Positions 1-9,504 of a stretch of 64,000 nt of DNA are shown in pieces (the first letter of the stretch is position 1; every line of letters starts with the position of its first letter). Origin of the DNA: CAYSPG01 sp964432885. Its GTDB lineage: Bacteria; Bacteroidota; Bacteroidia; AKYH767-A; OLB10. The stretch is taken from positions 167,339 through 231,338 of the forward strand of contig CAYSPG010000004.1 of assembly GCA_964432885.1 (NCBI GenBank). Direction: 5' to 3'. A model generated the notes under the pieces. That model did not search any database. It saw nothing but the letters and a program-made list of their open reading frames with translations, and was not told where the DNA came from. A program made the translations under genes and the position numbers.

Positions 1-3000
1 TCCTACCAACAGTTCGCCAGCATTTACTTCAATACCGGTTACTGAGTTTTGTGTAAACAACCCATTTTACTGGAACCAGCAGGCCTTTGATATTGATGGA
101 GACAGCTTGGTGTATTCGGTTATTACTGCCCAAGATGCAAATGGAGGTTGTCCATATCAGCCATTCCCATGTACTTATATTTCTCCTTATACTCCTACCG
201 ATCCTTTAACTACTGCTAACGGCTTTAATATAAACATCAATACTGGTGTTATTTACTTTACGCCAACTGTTCAAGGTACTTATGTAATAGCTGTGCTTTG
301 CGAAGAGTTTGACCCCATTACCGGAATTAAAAAAGGCGAACTTAACCGCGATATGCAAATTAACGTAACCACCTCCTGCAACATTATTCCTCCTGCATTT
401 GATTCTACATTCCAGGTTGGTGGAATAAATATTGTGGTTGACGGTTTAACTTCTTTCTGCGATGATTCCATGTTTTGGCTCACGTTTGATCCCGAAATAC
501 AGTGCGGTTCAGTATTGCCATCAGATATTCGCTTTACCGATCCTAACGGAACACCCAATCCTGTGGTGGCTGCACAGCCCTGGAACTGTGCAAATGGTTT
601 AACAGATTCAGTTCTTGTTACCCTTCTTTATCCAATACAACAAGGCACATCGTATGTATATACCAAAGTTGGTTTTGACGGCAACACATTCCTTAGCGAG
701 TGCGGCTCATCCATGCCCGAGTTCGACAGTATTGCCATCAATCTTATTGACTCAAGTATTTACACCTTTAATGCTAATGATACCGTTGGTTGTTCATTTA
801 ATTACCTAACACTTAACACCAATCAGGCTGTTGACTGTTACACCATCACATCAGGCGCTACAGAGTTTACATTGGTTGATGCTAATGGTACTGTAATTCC
901 AATTACAGGCATAACCTGCACAGGCCATTATTCAAACACATTTAACTTTACCGTTAATCCTCCGGCAGGTGTGGTAGGGCCATTATATCTTACTACACAA
1001 AACGGAGTTGACGGCAATACCTTTACCAATGCCTGCGGCACAGCGGCCCCTGCCGGTGATACCATTGCTGTTATTCAGGTGCTTACTTACTTGCCTGTAA
1101 ATGCAGGTCCCGATATTTCTCAGTGCGAAAATTTACCTGCACCAACTCTTGATGCCGGTGCGTTTTCACCAACTGCTGTATATAGCTGGGTGGGCCCTAA
1201 CGGATTTACTGCTTCTTCTCAACAAATTTCGGCCAACCAAACCGGCACTTACATTGTAAATGTTAGTGATGGCGCATCATGCCAGGGAAGCGATACAGTA
1301 AACATTACGCTGCTTTCGGCTCCAAGTGTTAACCTTGGTCCAGATATTCAACTTTGCACCAACGACCCATTTCCATTTTTAGATGCAGGTAACACAGGTG
1401 CTACTTACCAGTGGTATTACAATGGCTTATTGTTACCTGGCGAAATAAACCAGCTTATTTTCCCCGACACTGCAGGTAGCTATGTGGTAGCTGTTGATTT
1501 GGGCGGTGGTTGTTTAGGATACGATACCGTAACCATTACTGTTAATTCACAACTTGTTATTACACTTCCTACCGACCAAACACTTTGTTCTAATGATCCA
1601 TTACCAGTTCTTGATGCCGGTTTAGCAGGCGCAACTTATCAATGGTCATTAGGTGGTATTCCAATATCAGGCGCTACAAATCAAACGTATCCTGTAACCG
1701 GTGCCGGAACATATTCTGTACTTGTTACCAGTCCAACAAACTGTACCGGAACCGACAGCTATAATCTTACCATTATACCGGCACCGTCAGTAAGTATTGC
1801 AACCAGCGATACGGTTTATTGCTATGGCGACCCGGTTGACTTGCTTGATGCAGGCAATGCAGGTGCCACATTCCAATGGCAGTTAAACGGCACCAACATT
1901 TCGGGCGCCACTAACCAAACATTTACACCTACACAGTCGGGATTATACTCAGTTAACGTAAGCAATGGCGGCCTGTGCGATGCAGCAGGTTCAGTAAACA
2001 TTTTTATTGACCAGCAATTGCAGGTTTCGGTAAACGACCTTACCTACTGCCAGGGTGCTACAGGAAATCAGTTAACCGCAAACACATCCAATGTTGGTAT
2101 TACTTACCAATGGAATTTTAATGGCGGACAAATTGCGGGTGCCACCAACTCAACATACACTCCATCTCAGGGAGGTGGTCAGTACTCTGTAACCATAACA
2201 ACCACTTCGGTTGCTGCATGTAGCATTACATCAAACATTGCAAACGTTACCGAGGTGCCAAATCCACAACCATCGTTAAGCAATGTAAATGCTTGTGATG
2301 GCGCACAGGTAACTACCTTAAACGCCAATGCAACAGGTAATACATACCAGTGGTCGTTAAACGGAAATGCAATAAGTGGCGCTACCAATCCAAGCTATAC
2401 ACCAACCTTAAGCGTTGGAGCAAACACGTACAGTGTAGTGGTAACTAATACCTCATCTGGTGTAAACTGCACCGGTACTGCTCAAATGACCTATACGGTT
2501 AATGCAAATCCAACAGTATATATCAGTGATGTAAACCAGTGTGATAATGGTCAAGCCGTTTCGCTTGATGCTGGTGTAGGTGCAACATCATATCAGTGGA
2601 GCACCAACGCCAATACACAGTCAATCTCAGTATCAGCATCAGGAACTTACACTGTTACCATTACCGATGCCAATGGCTGCACAGGTACTGCTTCACCAAC
2701 GGTAACCTTAAACGCACGCCCACAGCCTGCAATTGTTGATGGCAATGGCGAAGGCAATGAAGTTTTCTTCTGCGATAATCCTCCATATCCTGTGTTATCA
2801 TCAGGCATAAACAATGCTGCTGCATGGTCATGGTCGCTTGATGGCACTTTGCTTAACTGGAATGAGGCAACATTAGAAGTATCTGAGCCTGGTATTTACA
2901 GTGTGCTTGTTACCGATGCTAACGGATGTACCAATACCGATGAAATTACGGTTATTCAAAATGGATGCGAGGTAGTGGTACCAAACGTGTTTACACCAAA

Positions 3001-3229
3001 CGGTGACGGATTTAACCAGGTATTCTTTATCGAAAACCTTGACGATTTTAAAACCCGTAAGCTTGTAATTTACAATCGTTGGGGTAAAGAAGTTTTCTCG
3101 GCCAACCCTTATGATAACAAATGGGATGGTGGCGATGTATCATCAGGTACTTATTACTGGGTGCTTGAATATGCAAACGAAAACATCAGTGAAACAAAAC
3201 ACGGAATTGTTACCATAATAAAAGAGTAA
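1..3229 (+). CDS. T9SS type B secreted protein with Ig-like repeats, 5' end outside window
   Basis: The reading frame is open from the first bases of the window, so the gene starts upstream; a TTG at 107 is only an internal codon. At least 1075 residues are visible. The first ~350 residues are beta-rich and unassigned. From about nt 1100 to 2740 there are eight Ig/PKD-like repeats of roughly 70-80 residues, each with a conserved Cys near its start and a GATYQWxxNG-type core. The last ~85 residues (VPNVFTPNGDGFNQVF, then YNRWGKEVF and GTYYWVLEY) match the gliding-motility-associated C-terminal domain, the T9SS type B signal (TIGR04131-like). It is therefore expected to be exported by T9SS and displayed or released at the surface. 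The ligand is unknown. A strong terminator follows, so it is transcribed apart from metF. Confidence 0.9.
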   Translation, partial: PTNSSPAFTSIPVTEFCVNNPFYWNQQAFDIDGDSLVYSVITAQDANGGCPYQPFPCTYISPYTPTDPLTTANGFNININTGVIYFTPTVQGTYVIAVLCEEFDPITGIKKGELNRDMQINVTTSCNIIPPAFDSTFQVGGINIVVDGLTSFCDDSMFWLTFDPEIQCGSVLPSDIRFTDPNGTPNPVVAAQPWNCANGLTDSVLVTLLYPIQQGTSYVYTKVGFDGNTFLSECGSSMPEFDSIAINLIDSSIYTFNANDTVGCSFNYLTLNTNQAVDCYTITSGATEFTLVDANGTVIPITGITCTGHYSNTFNFTVNPPAGVVGPLYLTTQNGVDGNTFTNACGTAAPAGDTIAVIQVLTYLPVNAGPDISQCENLPAPTLDAGAFSPTAVYSWVGPNGFTASSQQISANQTGTYIVNVSDGASCQGSDTVNITLLSAPSVNLGPDIQLCTNDPFPFLDAGNTGATYQWYYNGLLLPGEINQLIFPDTAGSYVVAVDLGGGCLGYDTVTITVNSQLVITLPTDQTLCSNDPLPVLDAGLAGATYQWSLGGIPISGATNQTYPVTGAGTYSVLVTSPTNCTGTDSYNLTIIPAPSVSIATSDTVYCYGDPVDLLDAGNAGATFQWQLNGTNISGATNQTFTPTQSGLYSVNVSNGGLCDAAGSVNIFIDQQLQVSVNDLTYCQGATGNQLTANTSNVGITYQWNFNGGQIAGATNSTYTPSQGGGQYSVTITTTSVAACSITSNIANVTEVPNPQPSLSNVNACDGAQVTTLNANATGNTYQWSLNGNAISGATNPSYTPTLSVGANTYSVVVTNTSSGVNCTGTAQMTYTVNANPTVYISDVNQCDNGQAVSLDAGVGATSYQWSTNANTQSISVSASGTYTVTITDANGCTGTASPTVTLNARPQPAIVDGNGEGNEVFFCDNPPYPVLSSGINNAAAWSWSLDGTLLNWNEATLEVSEPGIYSVLVTDANGCTNTDEITVIQNGCEVVVPNVFTPNGDGFNQVFFIENLDDFKTRKLVIYNRWGKEVFSANPYDNKWDGGDVSSGTYYWVLEYANENISETKHGIVTIIKE

Positions 3230-3254
3230 TTTAAACCGTAAGTTTATATTTTTG

Positions 3255-3294
3255 CAAAGACGTTCATCTCTACGATGAGCGTCTTTGTTTTTTT
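3255..3294 (+). terminator. Rho-independent terminator after the type B T9SS gene
   Basis: A 14-bp stem (3255-3268 with 3274-3287, one G-U pair) closes a 5-nt loop and is followed by seven T. It begins 26 nt after the stop codon. Confidence 0.85.
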
Positions 3295-3305
3295 AGTCAA
3301 TACGT

Positions 3306-4259
3306 ATGAAAGTAACCGAACACATAAAAAATTCGAAGCAAACGCTTTTCTCCATCGAAATTTTACCTCCGCTTAAGGGCAAAAGCATCAAATCAATTTT
3401 TGATGTAATAGACCCATTGATGGAATTTAAACCACCGTTTATTGATGTAACTTATCATCGCGAAGAGTTTGTTTACAAAAAACGTGAGGGCGGATACCTT
3501 GAAAAAATATCCATTCGTAAACGACCGGGCACAGTAGGTATTTGCGCTGCAATTATTAACAGGTATAAAACAGATGCAGTGCCGCATATTATATGCGGAG
3601 GCTTTAGCCGCGAAGAAACCGAGAACGCTTTGATTGACTTAAATTTTTTGGGAATAGATAATGTGCTGCTGCTGCGTGGCGATGCCGTAAAAACCGAAAC
3701 ACATTTTGTACCCGAAAAAGACGGACACCAATATGCCATTGACTTAATTGAGCAGGTGGTACACATGAACAATGGAAAATTTTTGGATGAGGATTTGCGT
3801 GGTGTAGAGCCAACATCATTTTGCATAGGTGCTGCAGGTTATCCCGAAAAACATTTTGAAGCACCCAACCTGATGTCGGACATAAAAAACTTAAAACGCA
3901 AGGTTGATGCCGGTGCCGACTATGTGGTAACACAAATGTTTTTTGATAACGAAAAGTATTACCAGTTTGTAAAACTATGCCGCGAAAACGGAATAAACGT
4001 TCCAATCATTCCCGGATTAAAACCGCTAACCACAAAAAAACAGGCTGCCGTGCTGCCCAAAACTTTTTACATTGACATACCGTACGATTTTTTATCTGAA
4101 ATTGAAAAATGCAAAACCGATGATGAGGTAAAAGAAGTTGGAATTAAGTGGGCCACACAACAATCAAAAGAGCTTATAAAATTTGGTGTTCCCTGCCTGC
4201 ATTATTACACCATGGGTAGCCCCGAAAATATCAGAAGGATTGCAAGTGAGGTGTTTTGA
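3306..4259 (+). CDS. metF: Methylenetetrahydrofolate reductase
   Basis: 317 residues, slightly longer than E. coli MetF (296). It is expected to reduce 5,10-methylene-THF to 5-methyl-THF with FAD in the cytoplasm, supplying the methyl group for methionine synthesis. The N-terminal SIEILPP places the conserved catalytic Glu at residue 18. VLLLRGD near residues 119-125 and VTQMFFDN near 204-211 are typical of the TIM-barrel FAD and folate site. The C-terminus PCLHYYTMGSPENIRRI is the usual family end. It lies between a terminator and a convergent gene, so it looks monocistronic. No methionine-pathway gene or S-box-like leader is visible next to it. Confidence 0.95.
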   Translation: MKVTEHIKNSKQTLFSIEILPPLKGKSIKSIFDVIDPLMEFKPPFIDVTYHREEFVYKKREGGYLEKISIRKRPGTVGICAAIINRYKTDAVPHIICGGFSREETENALIDLNFLGIDNVLLLRGDAVKTETHFVPEKDGHQYAIDLIEQVVHMNNGKFLDEDLRGVEPTSFCIGAAGYPEKHFEAPNLMSDIKNLKRKVDAGADYVVTQMFFDNEKYYQFVKLCRENGINVPIIPGLKPLTTKKQAAVLPKTFYIDIPYDFLSEIEKCKTDDEVKEVGIKWATQQSKELIKFGVPCLHYYTMGSPENIRRIASEVF

Positions 4260-4285
4260 AATACTCACAATATTAAACTTTACAC

Positions 4286-6400
4286 TTATTGTTTTAATGA
4301 TTGAAGTATTTTCTCCCCCTCATCTTTTTGCCCGGTCATAATTAATGTAATGCCTAAATTGTTTAGTGCTTTTATGTTATTGGGATTTTGCTCAAGCGCC
4401 TTTTTAAACCACACTATGGCATTGTTGTAATCTTTTAGGGCAGCATAGCTGTTTCCAATGTTGTTAATGGCATCTTCGTTGGCATTGTTTAATGCAAGTG
4501 CTTTTTTATAACAGGTAATAGCTTGGGTAAAATTTTGCATGTGGGCATACGTATTCCCCATGTTGTAATGTGTGCCATCAGCAGCGCTGTCAAGCACAAT
4601 TGCTTTTTTAAGCGCATCAAGCGATAAATCAAACTTACTCATCTCATCATAAAACACGCCAAGGTTGCTATACGCATCGGCCATATTGGGATTTAAATCA
4701 ATGGCATGGTTAAGCGCTTTAATGCTTTGCTCATACATTTTGGCTTTACCGCAGGCTACTCCCCATGCAACAAAAAAACCGGCATCGGTAAATGTTTTAT
4801 GTTTAGCGGCAAGTTCAAAGTTGGTTACTGCACGCGTAAAATCACTTTTCTCTTTGTATGCTATGCCAAGGTGGTAATATGCATCGGCATAGGTGCTTAA
4901 TATGCTTACGCCTTTTTCTAATTGTACAATGCTTTTGTCAAGCAACGCCTGTTTTTTGTTTTCATTTTTTTCTTTTAGCGCCTGTTCAATTAATATGGCG
5001 CTTCCGTATGCATAGCGTATGCGGGCACTTTCAGGGTTTGTTTTTACATCGGCAGCAAGCAGGGTTAAGTTGTTTTTCCAATCAGTGTTGCGCGAAATGG
5101 TTTTTACCGAAAACAAAAAACAAACAATAAACACAGCAACAACAAATCCTTTATTGGATTTATACAATGCGTTAAAATTTATTTTTTCGGTTGCTCTTGT
5201 GTCGGCTTTAAAAAATTTAGCAAGAACAAGAATTGCTGCAATACAAAATCCAAGCGAAGGCATGTATGTAAACCGTTCGGCAAACACCGATTCAATAAGA
5301 AAAAACACGTTACTAACCAGCGAGATGGTAAACAGAAAAAACAAAATGCCGAATGAAACAGCATTACGGTTTTTAAATTCTTTTATAGCAAAGACGAATA
5401 ATGCAGCATAAATAAGTACCGAAGCAAGTGCACCACCATTTGTTAACCCCACATTAGGAAACGTATTAAACGAATAATCAAAACTCAGCGGGTGCGGAAT
5501 AAAAAGCGTCAACAAATATTTTCCTAATATCATCATAGCCGTTGCAAATTTTTCAGTGAAGGATGATGCGTTTACTATAGAGTTGTTTATGGCCTGTATC
5601 TCTGTAAAGTTGGTTAAACCTTTTAATACGCTTACGCGGATTAGCATATAAACACCTGCCGCTGCTAATGGAAATAAAGAAGGCTGTAAGCACTTTTTTA
5701 TTTCAGCACCACGAAAAAAATAAAGTAACAATGGAAAAATAAAAATGCATGTAATGGCAATTTCTTTTGAAAGGAGCGCCAGCAAAAAAGTAAAACAACA
5801 AAGTAAAGCATTCACTATTTTCCTTGAATCGAAATACAAAACAAACTGCCTGAAAGAAATTACGGTAAACAAAAAACAAAGTATTTCATCGCTGCTTTTA
5901 ATGTTCGCCACCACCTCGGTATGTATAGGATGCGTTACATAAAGCAACGTAATGGCAAAAGGAATTATAATGTTTTGATTTTTGAATAAAAGCACCAGCG
6001 TAGTGAACAACACAAAAGCGGTAAGTGCAAACAACAAAATATTGGTAATATGCCCCGGCAGTGGATTATCCGGTGCAAGCTGCCATTGAATTGCAAACAA
6101 AGCAACCGAAAGCGGGCGATATAAACTTTCCTGCCGCTCCCAAAAACCTTTGCGGTAAGGGCTCGAAAAAATTTCAGGAATAGCCTTTATACCCTGCACG
6201 GTAAGTTTGTTGTTTTTCATTACCGTGGCATCATCAACAGTAAAATCGTGGCCAATGGTATTTATGTATAAAAAAAATGCAATAGCAGAAAGCAAAAATG
6301 CAAGATAGCGTGTTGCTTTTTTGAGTGAAACTTGGTTTTTAAAATTGCCCGACCCGGCAACAGAAACTTTAGAAGAAAGTTCTTTTTTCTTTTTTTTCAC
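4286..6400 (-). CDS. Multipass membrane protein with C-terminal TPR repeats (TMTC-like)
   Basis: 704 residues. After a Lys-rich cytoplasmic start, about ten to twelve hydrophobic segments span residues ~30-430, followed by about seven TPR units (~445-704; e.g. ADAYYHLGIAYKEK, ADAYSNLGVFYDEM, EDAINNIGNSYAAL). The layout, and the motif ESVFAERFTYMPSLGF near residues 370-385, resemble TMTC-type glycosyltransferase-like proteins (ArnT/PMT superfamily loops plus TPR). A role in lipid-linked sugar transfer to proteins or glycans is an inference from that architecture. A conserved acidic motif (TVDDATVMKNN) lies in the first predicted loop, where GT-C enzymes keep catalytic Asp residues. It converges on metF with a 26-bp gap and appears monocistronic. 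Confidence 0.75.
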   Translation of the reverse strand: MKKKKKELSSKVSVAGSGNFKNQVSLKKATRYLAFLLSAIAFFLYINTIGHDFTVDDATVMKNNKLTVQGIKAIPEIFSSPYRKGFWERQESLYRPLSVALFAIQWQLAPDNPLPGHITNILLFALTAFVLFTTLVLLFKNQNIIIPFAITLLYVTHPIHTEVVANIKSSDEILCFLFTVISFRQFVLYFDSRKIVNALLCCFTFLLALLSKEIAITCIFIFPLLLYFFRGAEIKKCLQPSLFPLAAAGVYMLIRVSVLKGLTNFTEIQAINNSIVNASSFTEKFATAMMILGKYLLTLFIPHPLSFDYSFNTFPNVGLTNGGALASVLIYAALFVFAIKEFKNRNAVSFGILFFLFTISLVSNVFFLIESVFAERFTYMPSLGFCIAAILVLAKFFKADTRATEKINFNALYKSNKGFVVAVFIVCFLFSVKTISRNTDWKNNLTLLAADVKTNPESARIRYAYGSAILIEQALKEKNENKKQALLDKSIVQLEKGVSILSTYADAYYHLGIAYKEKSDFTRAVTNFELAAKHKTFTDAGFFVAWGVACGKAKMYEQSIKALNHAIDLNPNMADAYSNLGVFYDEMSKFDLSLDALKKAIVLDSAADGTHYNMGNTYAHMQNFTQAITCYKKALALNNANEDAINNIGNSYAALKDYNNAIVWFKKALEQNPNNIKALNNLGITLIMTGQKDEGEKILQSLKQ

Positions 6401-6488
6401 CGGATTAAAATTTTGTGTTACAAAGAAAAATTAAAAAAGCAATATTAAGCCACAAAACCTATGAACACTACCCCCTAAAAATACAAAG

Positions 6489-6515
6489 CGGGACGCCACT
6501 TGCGTGGACGCCCCG
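6489..6515 (-). terminator. Weak hairpin downstream of tatA
   Basis: A two-part stem (CGGG/CCCG and CCAC/GTGG around a 4-nt loop) lies 24-50 nt after the tatA stop. On the minus strand a short T-rich stretch follows. Its internal loop makes it less certain than the other terminators listed. Confidence 0.4.
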
Positions 6516-6538
6516 AAGCCATGAAAACTATTTTTGAA

Positions 6539-6736
6539 TTATTTTTCTAATTTATCGTCTTCCTTTTTTTCGTCAACGCCTGACGATGCATTTTTAAACT
6601 CGCGTATTCCTTTACCTAATCCTTTTGCAAGTTCGGGTAATTTTTTACCTCCAAAGAACAGCAGCAAAACTAATACAATTAGTAATACCTCTGTTCCGCC
6701 CAACGCCCACAACAATAATCCCATTAACCCTGTCAT
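6539..6736 (-). CDS. tatA: Twin-arginine translocase subunit TatA/TatE family
   Basis: 65 residues. One N-terminal membrane helix (EVLLIVLVLLLFFGGKKLPE) is followed by the amphipathic helix LAKGLGKGIREFKN and an acidic/basic tail. The FGGKKLPELAKGLG hinge is the family hallmark. It forms the oligomeric pore component that moves folded proteins across the inner membrane with TatC; no tatC is in the window. The preceding small membrane gene ends 3 bp before this ATG and the EnvC-like gene lies upstream on the same strand, so the three are probably cotranscribed. The length is normal for the family. Confidence 0.93.
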   Translation of the reverse strand: MTGLMGLLLWALGGTEVLLIVLVLLLFFGGKKLPELAKGLGKGIREFKNASSGVDEKKEDDKLEK

Positions 6737-6739
6737 TTT

Positions 6740-6910
6740 TTAAAATCTTATTTTGTCTTGTTTACCGATTAAATATAGTGCAAATGTAACAGGAATAAGT
6801 ATAAGTACAACTATCCATCCTGTTTTTTTTGCCGGCTTATCATCCAAACTTTGCTTTACAATAAAACCAAGCATAAAGGCAGCAAGCAATGCAATAAGTA
6901 AAAGAACCAC
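6740..6910 (-). CDS. Small two-helix membrane protein upstream of tatA
   Basis: 56 residues from a GTG start; translating the minus strand by eye gives two hydrophobic segments (VVLLLIALLAAFMLGFIV and GWIVVLILIPVTFALYLI) joined by a short polar loop, KQSLDDKPAKKT. The stop lies 3 bp before the tatA ATG, and the start is 86 bp from the end of the EnvC-like gene. The frame is closed by TAG five codons upstream of the GTG, leaving GTG or a later internal ATG as start; the ATG would cut the first helix. I do not recognise the family. Tight spacing suggests coupling with tatA. Confidence 0.55.
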   Translation of the reverse strand: MVLLLIALLAAFMLGFIVKQSLDDKPAKKTGWIVVLILIPVTFALYLIGKQDKIRF

Positions 6911-6996
6911 TTTTTTAATTACTAACTATGTGTCAAATGTATAAATATTTTAAAACGCAAAATGTTTTTGTTGAAAAAATCATGGAAGAAAAAACA

Positions 6997-8226
6997 TTAT
7001 TTGCGTGCAAGCCATAACTGCGGGTTTAGTTTGTTAAATCCTTTCCAAATCTGAAGGTTTATTTCTGATTGCCCACTCTCATGGTCGGCTTTTACAGTGC
7101 CAATTCGTTGTTTGGTGGTTACCTTTTCGCCTTTTTTTACAAATACATCTTCTACATTGCTATAAACCGAAAGAAACTCGCCATGCCTTATAATGATTGC
7201 TGAACCTGTTGGCAGATTTACTGTACCCGTAACTTCGCCATTAAATACACTCCTTATACTGCCGCCCTTGGTTGTTCGAATGTTTATCCCATCATTTTTA
7301 GTGGTAACATTTTTTAGGATAGGATGTGGATGCTCGCCAAATGTCTCGGTAATGCGTCCCTGCTCTACCGGCCAGGGCAAGTTGCCTTTGTTGCTCGAAA
7401 AACTGGAGGATAATTTTTGCGCTTCGGGCGTAAGGGTAAAAACGTTTTCATTGGTTACATTTTTTTTGCCTGATGCCACAGCTTTCTTTTTTGCCGATTC
7501 AATTTCTCTGCGCACAATTTTTTCTATTGCGCGGTCAAGCTTTTCTTTTGCTTTAAGTTTTTCTGCAAGCTGTTTTTGCAAATTTTTTTCGCTGGCTTGC
7601 AGGTTTTGCATCATTTTGTCCTGCTGTTGTTTTTCACTTACCAAATCTTTTTTGTTTTTTTCTTCTGTATTCCTAAGGCCGGTTTTTTCGTTTTTCTTGG
7701 CAAGCAATTCTTTCTTTTTGCCAGTAAGCTCGGCTTCGGTTAATGCAATTTGATCAGCCTGCATTCTTCGGTACTCATTATACTGCTGCAGATATTTAAG
7801 CCGCTTGTAAGCCTGATTAAAATCATCAGCAGCAAACACAAATACCATAGCCTGATATTTGCCCCGGTTGCGTTGTGCAAACCGAATCATGTCGGCATAA
7901 TTAGCACGCAGTTGCTGCATTTGTTTTTCTAACGAGTCAATGTTGCGCGAGGTTCGGTTTATTTCACCGCTCAACGATTTTATTTCGTTGTTGATAGTGT
8001 AAATTAAATCGTTGCGCAGCCGTATCTTTTTTCGCAGGGCATCAATTTGTGATTGTGTTGAATTTTTGTTTTTTTCTGTGCGTTTAAGTTCGGCATTGGT
8101 TTTTTCAATTTCTTTTAAAAGTTTTTCGCGCTTTTTTTCCAAATCCTTTTTGCTTTGTTGCGAAAAAGAATCAGCGCCTGCTATAAGCGCCAAAACAAGA
8201 CTTAGCCAAACAAGATATTTTTTCAC
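6997..8226 (-). CDS. EnvC-like murein hydrolase activator with degenerate LytM domain
   Basis: 409 residues. A signal peptide (~1-22) is followed by a long coiled coil (~23-250, Lys/Glu-rich) and a C-terminal LytM/M23 domain (~285-409). In active M23 peptidases the zinc ligands lie in HxxxD and HxH motifs. Here the equivalents read NDGIN and EINLQ, so all of those ligands are missing. This fits EnvC/NlpD-type activators, which switch on cell-wall amidases at the septum rather than cutting peptidoglycan themselves. The same-strand downstream genes are the small membrane protein and tatA, which fits periplasmic envelope maintenance (Tat often exports amidases; that link is inference). Confidence 0.85.
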   Translation of the reverse strand: MKKYLVWLSLVLALIAGADSFSQQSKKDLEKKREKLLKEIEKTNAELKRTEKNKNSTQSQIDALRKKIRLRNDLIYTINNEIKSLSGEINRTSRNIDSLEKQMQQLRANYADMIRFAQRNRGKYQAMVFVFAADDFNQAYKRLKYLQQYNEYRRMQADQIALTEAELTGKKKELLAKKNEKTGLRNTEEKNKKDLVSEKQQQDKMMQNLQASEKNLQKQLAEKLKAKEKLDRAIEKIVRREIESAKKKAVASGKKNVTNENVFTLTPEAQKLSSSFSSNKGNLPWPVEQGRITETFGEHPHPILKNVTTKNDGINIRTTKGGSIRSVFNGEVTGTVNLPTGSAIIIRHGEFLSVYSNVEDVFVKKGEKVTTKQRIGTVKADHESGQSEINLQIWKGFNKLNPQLWLARK

Positions 8227-8311
8227 CGGTTTAAATGCAGTTTACAAAAGTAATTTCTGCCAATAGTATAACGGGTTTGGAGGCTAATAATTATTGACAT
8301 TGTTATAAACG

Positions 8312-9217
8312 TTAAAACAAACGTGGGATATGTGTAGGAAGATGGTATTTAGCAGCAAGTTGGTTGGTTTTTTCATAAAAAGCGCTTTGGTACCAGGCAG
8401 GCATTTGATTTGATGAAGAAAAAAAGCGCAAATATTTTTCAGTTAAATGGGGAAAATGTTTTTCAACCGCTCGAATCATCATTGTTTTACTGTCGGATGC
8501 CAAATTGCCAAATAAAGTTAGGGTGGCCGGAAAAATATATTTTGCACCTGCTTGCCTAAATGTACCAAACATTTTTTCAAGCTGTTCGCCTGTATCGGTT
8601 ATGTAGGGCAATAAAGGCATAAGACTAACACCGCTTAAAAAGTTATTTTCAACGGCTGCTTTTAAAGTTTGTAATCGAACAGATGGAGGAGTAGCTCCCG
8701 GTTCAAAAATTTTTGCAATGCCATCATCAATGGTGCTAAACGAAAATGTGATAAACGCTTTTTGTAACAAGCTGTTTTGCAAATCAAGAGGAAGAATTGC
8801 TTCGTGATTTATTTTTTCAAGCAAATCAAAGTCGCGCTCCACTAAATCAGATTTTGTAATTACATGAATCGGAAATTTATATTTCAAAATTATTTCAAGT
8901 ATGTTTCGGGTTATACCCATTTCTTTTTCAAATTGCAGGTAAGGGTCGGTGGCCGAAGACAGAGCAATAATTCCGTATTGATTTTTTTTGGCACGAAGAT
9001 GTAATTGCTTCTCTAAAAGTTCAACAGCATTTTTTTTAACCGAGAGTTTTTCTTCCATGTGTTCGCCATACTTGCTGCCACGTATGTAGCAATACAGGCA
9101 GTTAAATGAGCAGCCACTGTACGGGTTTATAGTGTAATCATCCAAAAACCAATCGTCTCTGCGTTTGGTTTTGTTTAAAATGGTTTTAACTGTAACCTGT
9201 TTAGGTGTGATGGGCAT
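8312..9217 (-). CDS. SPL-family radical SAM protein
   Basis: 301 residues. The CxxxCxxC cluster (Cys36, Cys40, Cys43 in YSGCSFNCLYCYIRG) would bind the 4Fe-4S cluster that cleaves S-adenosylmethionine. The upstream KTKRRDDWFLDDYTINPYSGC and the later ITKSDLVERDFDLL motif match proteins annotated as spore photolyase-like (SPL/Rv2578c type). This phylum does not sporulate, so true spore photoproduct repair is unlikely and the substrate is unknown. It stands alone between the EnvC-like gene and a divergent gene. Confidence 0.8.
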   Translation of the reverse strand: MPITPKQVTVKTILNKTKRRDDWFLDDYTINPYSGCSFNCLYCYIRGSKYGEHMEEKLSVKKNAVELLEKQLHLRAKKNQYGIIALSSATDPYLQFEKEMGITRNILEIILKYKFPIHVITKSDLVERDFDLLEKINHEAILPLDLQNSLLQKAFITFSFSTIDDGIAKIFEPGATPPSVRLQTLKAAVENNFLSGVSLMPLLPYITDTGEQLEKMFGTFRQAGAKYIFPATLTLFGNLASDSKTMMIRAVEKHFPHLTEKYLRFFSSSNQMPAWYQSAFYEKTNQLAAKYHLPTHIPRLF

Positions 9218-9450
9218 TTTAGATTAAACAAATAGGGCGTTATCAATGAGCAAAGAAAAGACAAAAAATTTCTGCTTCACGTTTGCCTTCGTATTAAAAA
9301 TAAGCTACACATGTTTCTCGGCAATGCATGCATTATGCAATTTCTGTTGAATTTTTTTTAGGCAGGTTATGGAAAAACATTTTATCATGCATCTCACTTT
9401 AAATTATTTGCTAAAACAAATTATACGCGCGTTAAAATATGTTAAGAAAA

Positions 9451-9458
9451 TAATTTTG
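9451..9458 (+). promoter_or_regulatory. Candidate -7 element TAATTTTG
   Basis: The octamer fits TAnnTTTG, the Bacteroidota primary sigma -7 consensus, 46 nt before the ATG of the toroid-repeat gene. No good TTTG -33 element is present at the expected distance. I see nothing else in the 287-bp gap at 9218-9504. Confidence 0.3.
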
Positions 9459-9504
9459 GTAATACACCATTCGTTTTAAACAAAAAAATAAAAAACAAAA
9501 CAAA

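Noticed and set aside
7193..7753. 186-codon open frame antisense to the EnvC-like gene
   Set aside because: Its composition mirrors the Lys/Glu-rich coiled coil on the other strand; no independent coding support.
8312..9217. True spore photoproduct lyase
   Set aside because: The family resemblance is real, but the phylum does not sporulate and nothing else in the window supports photoproduct repair.
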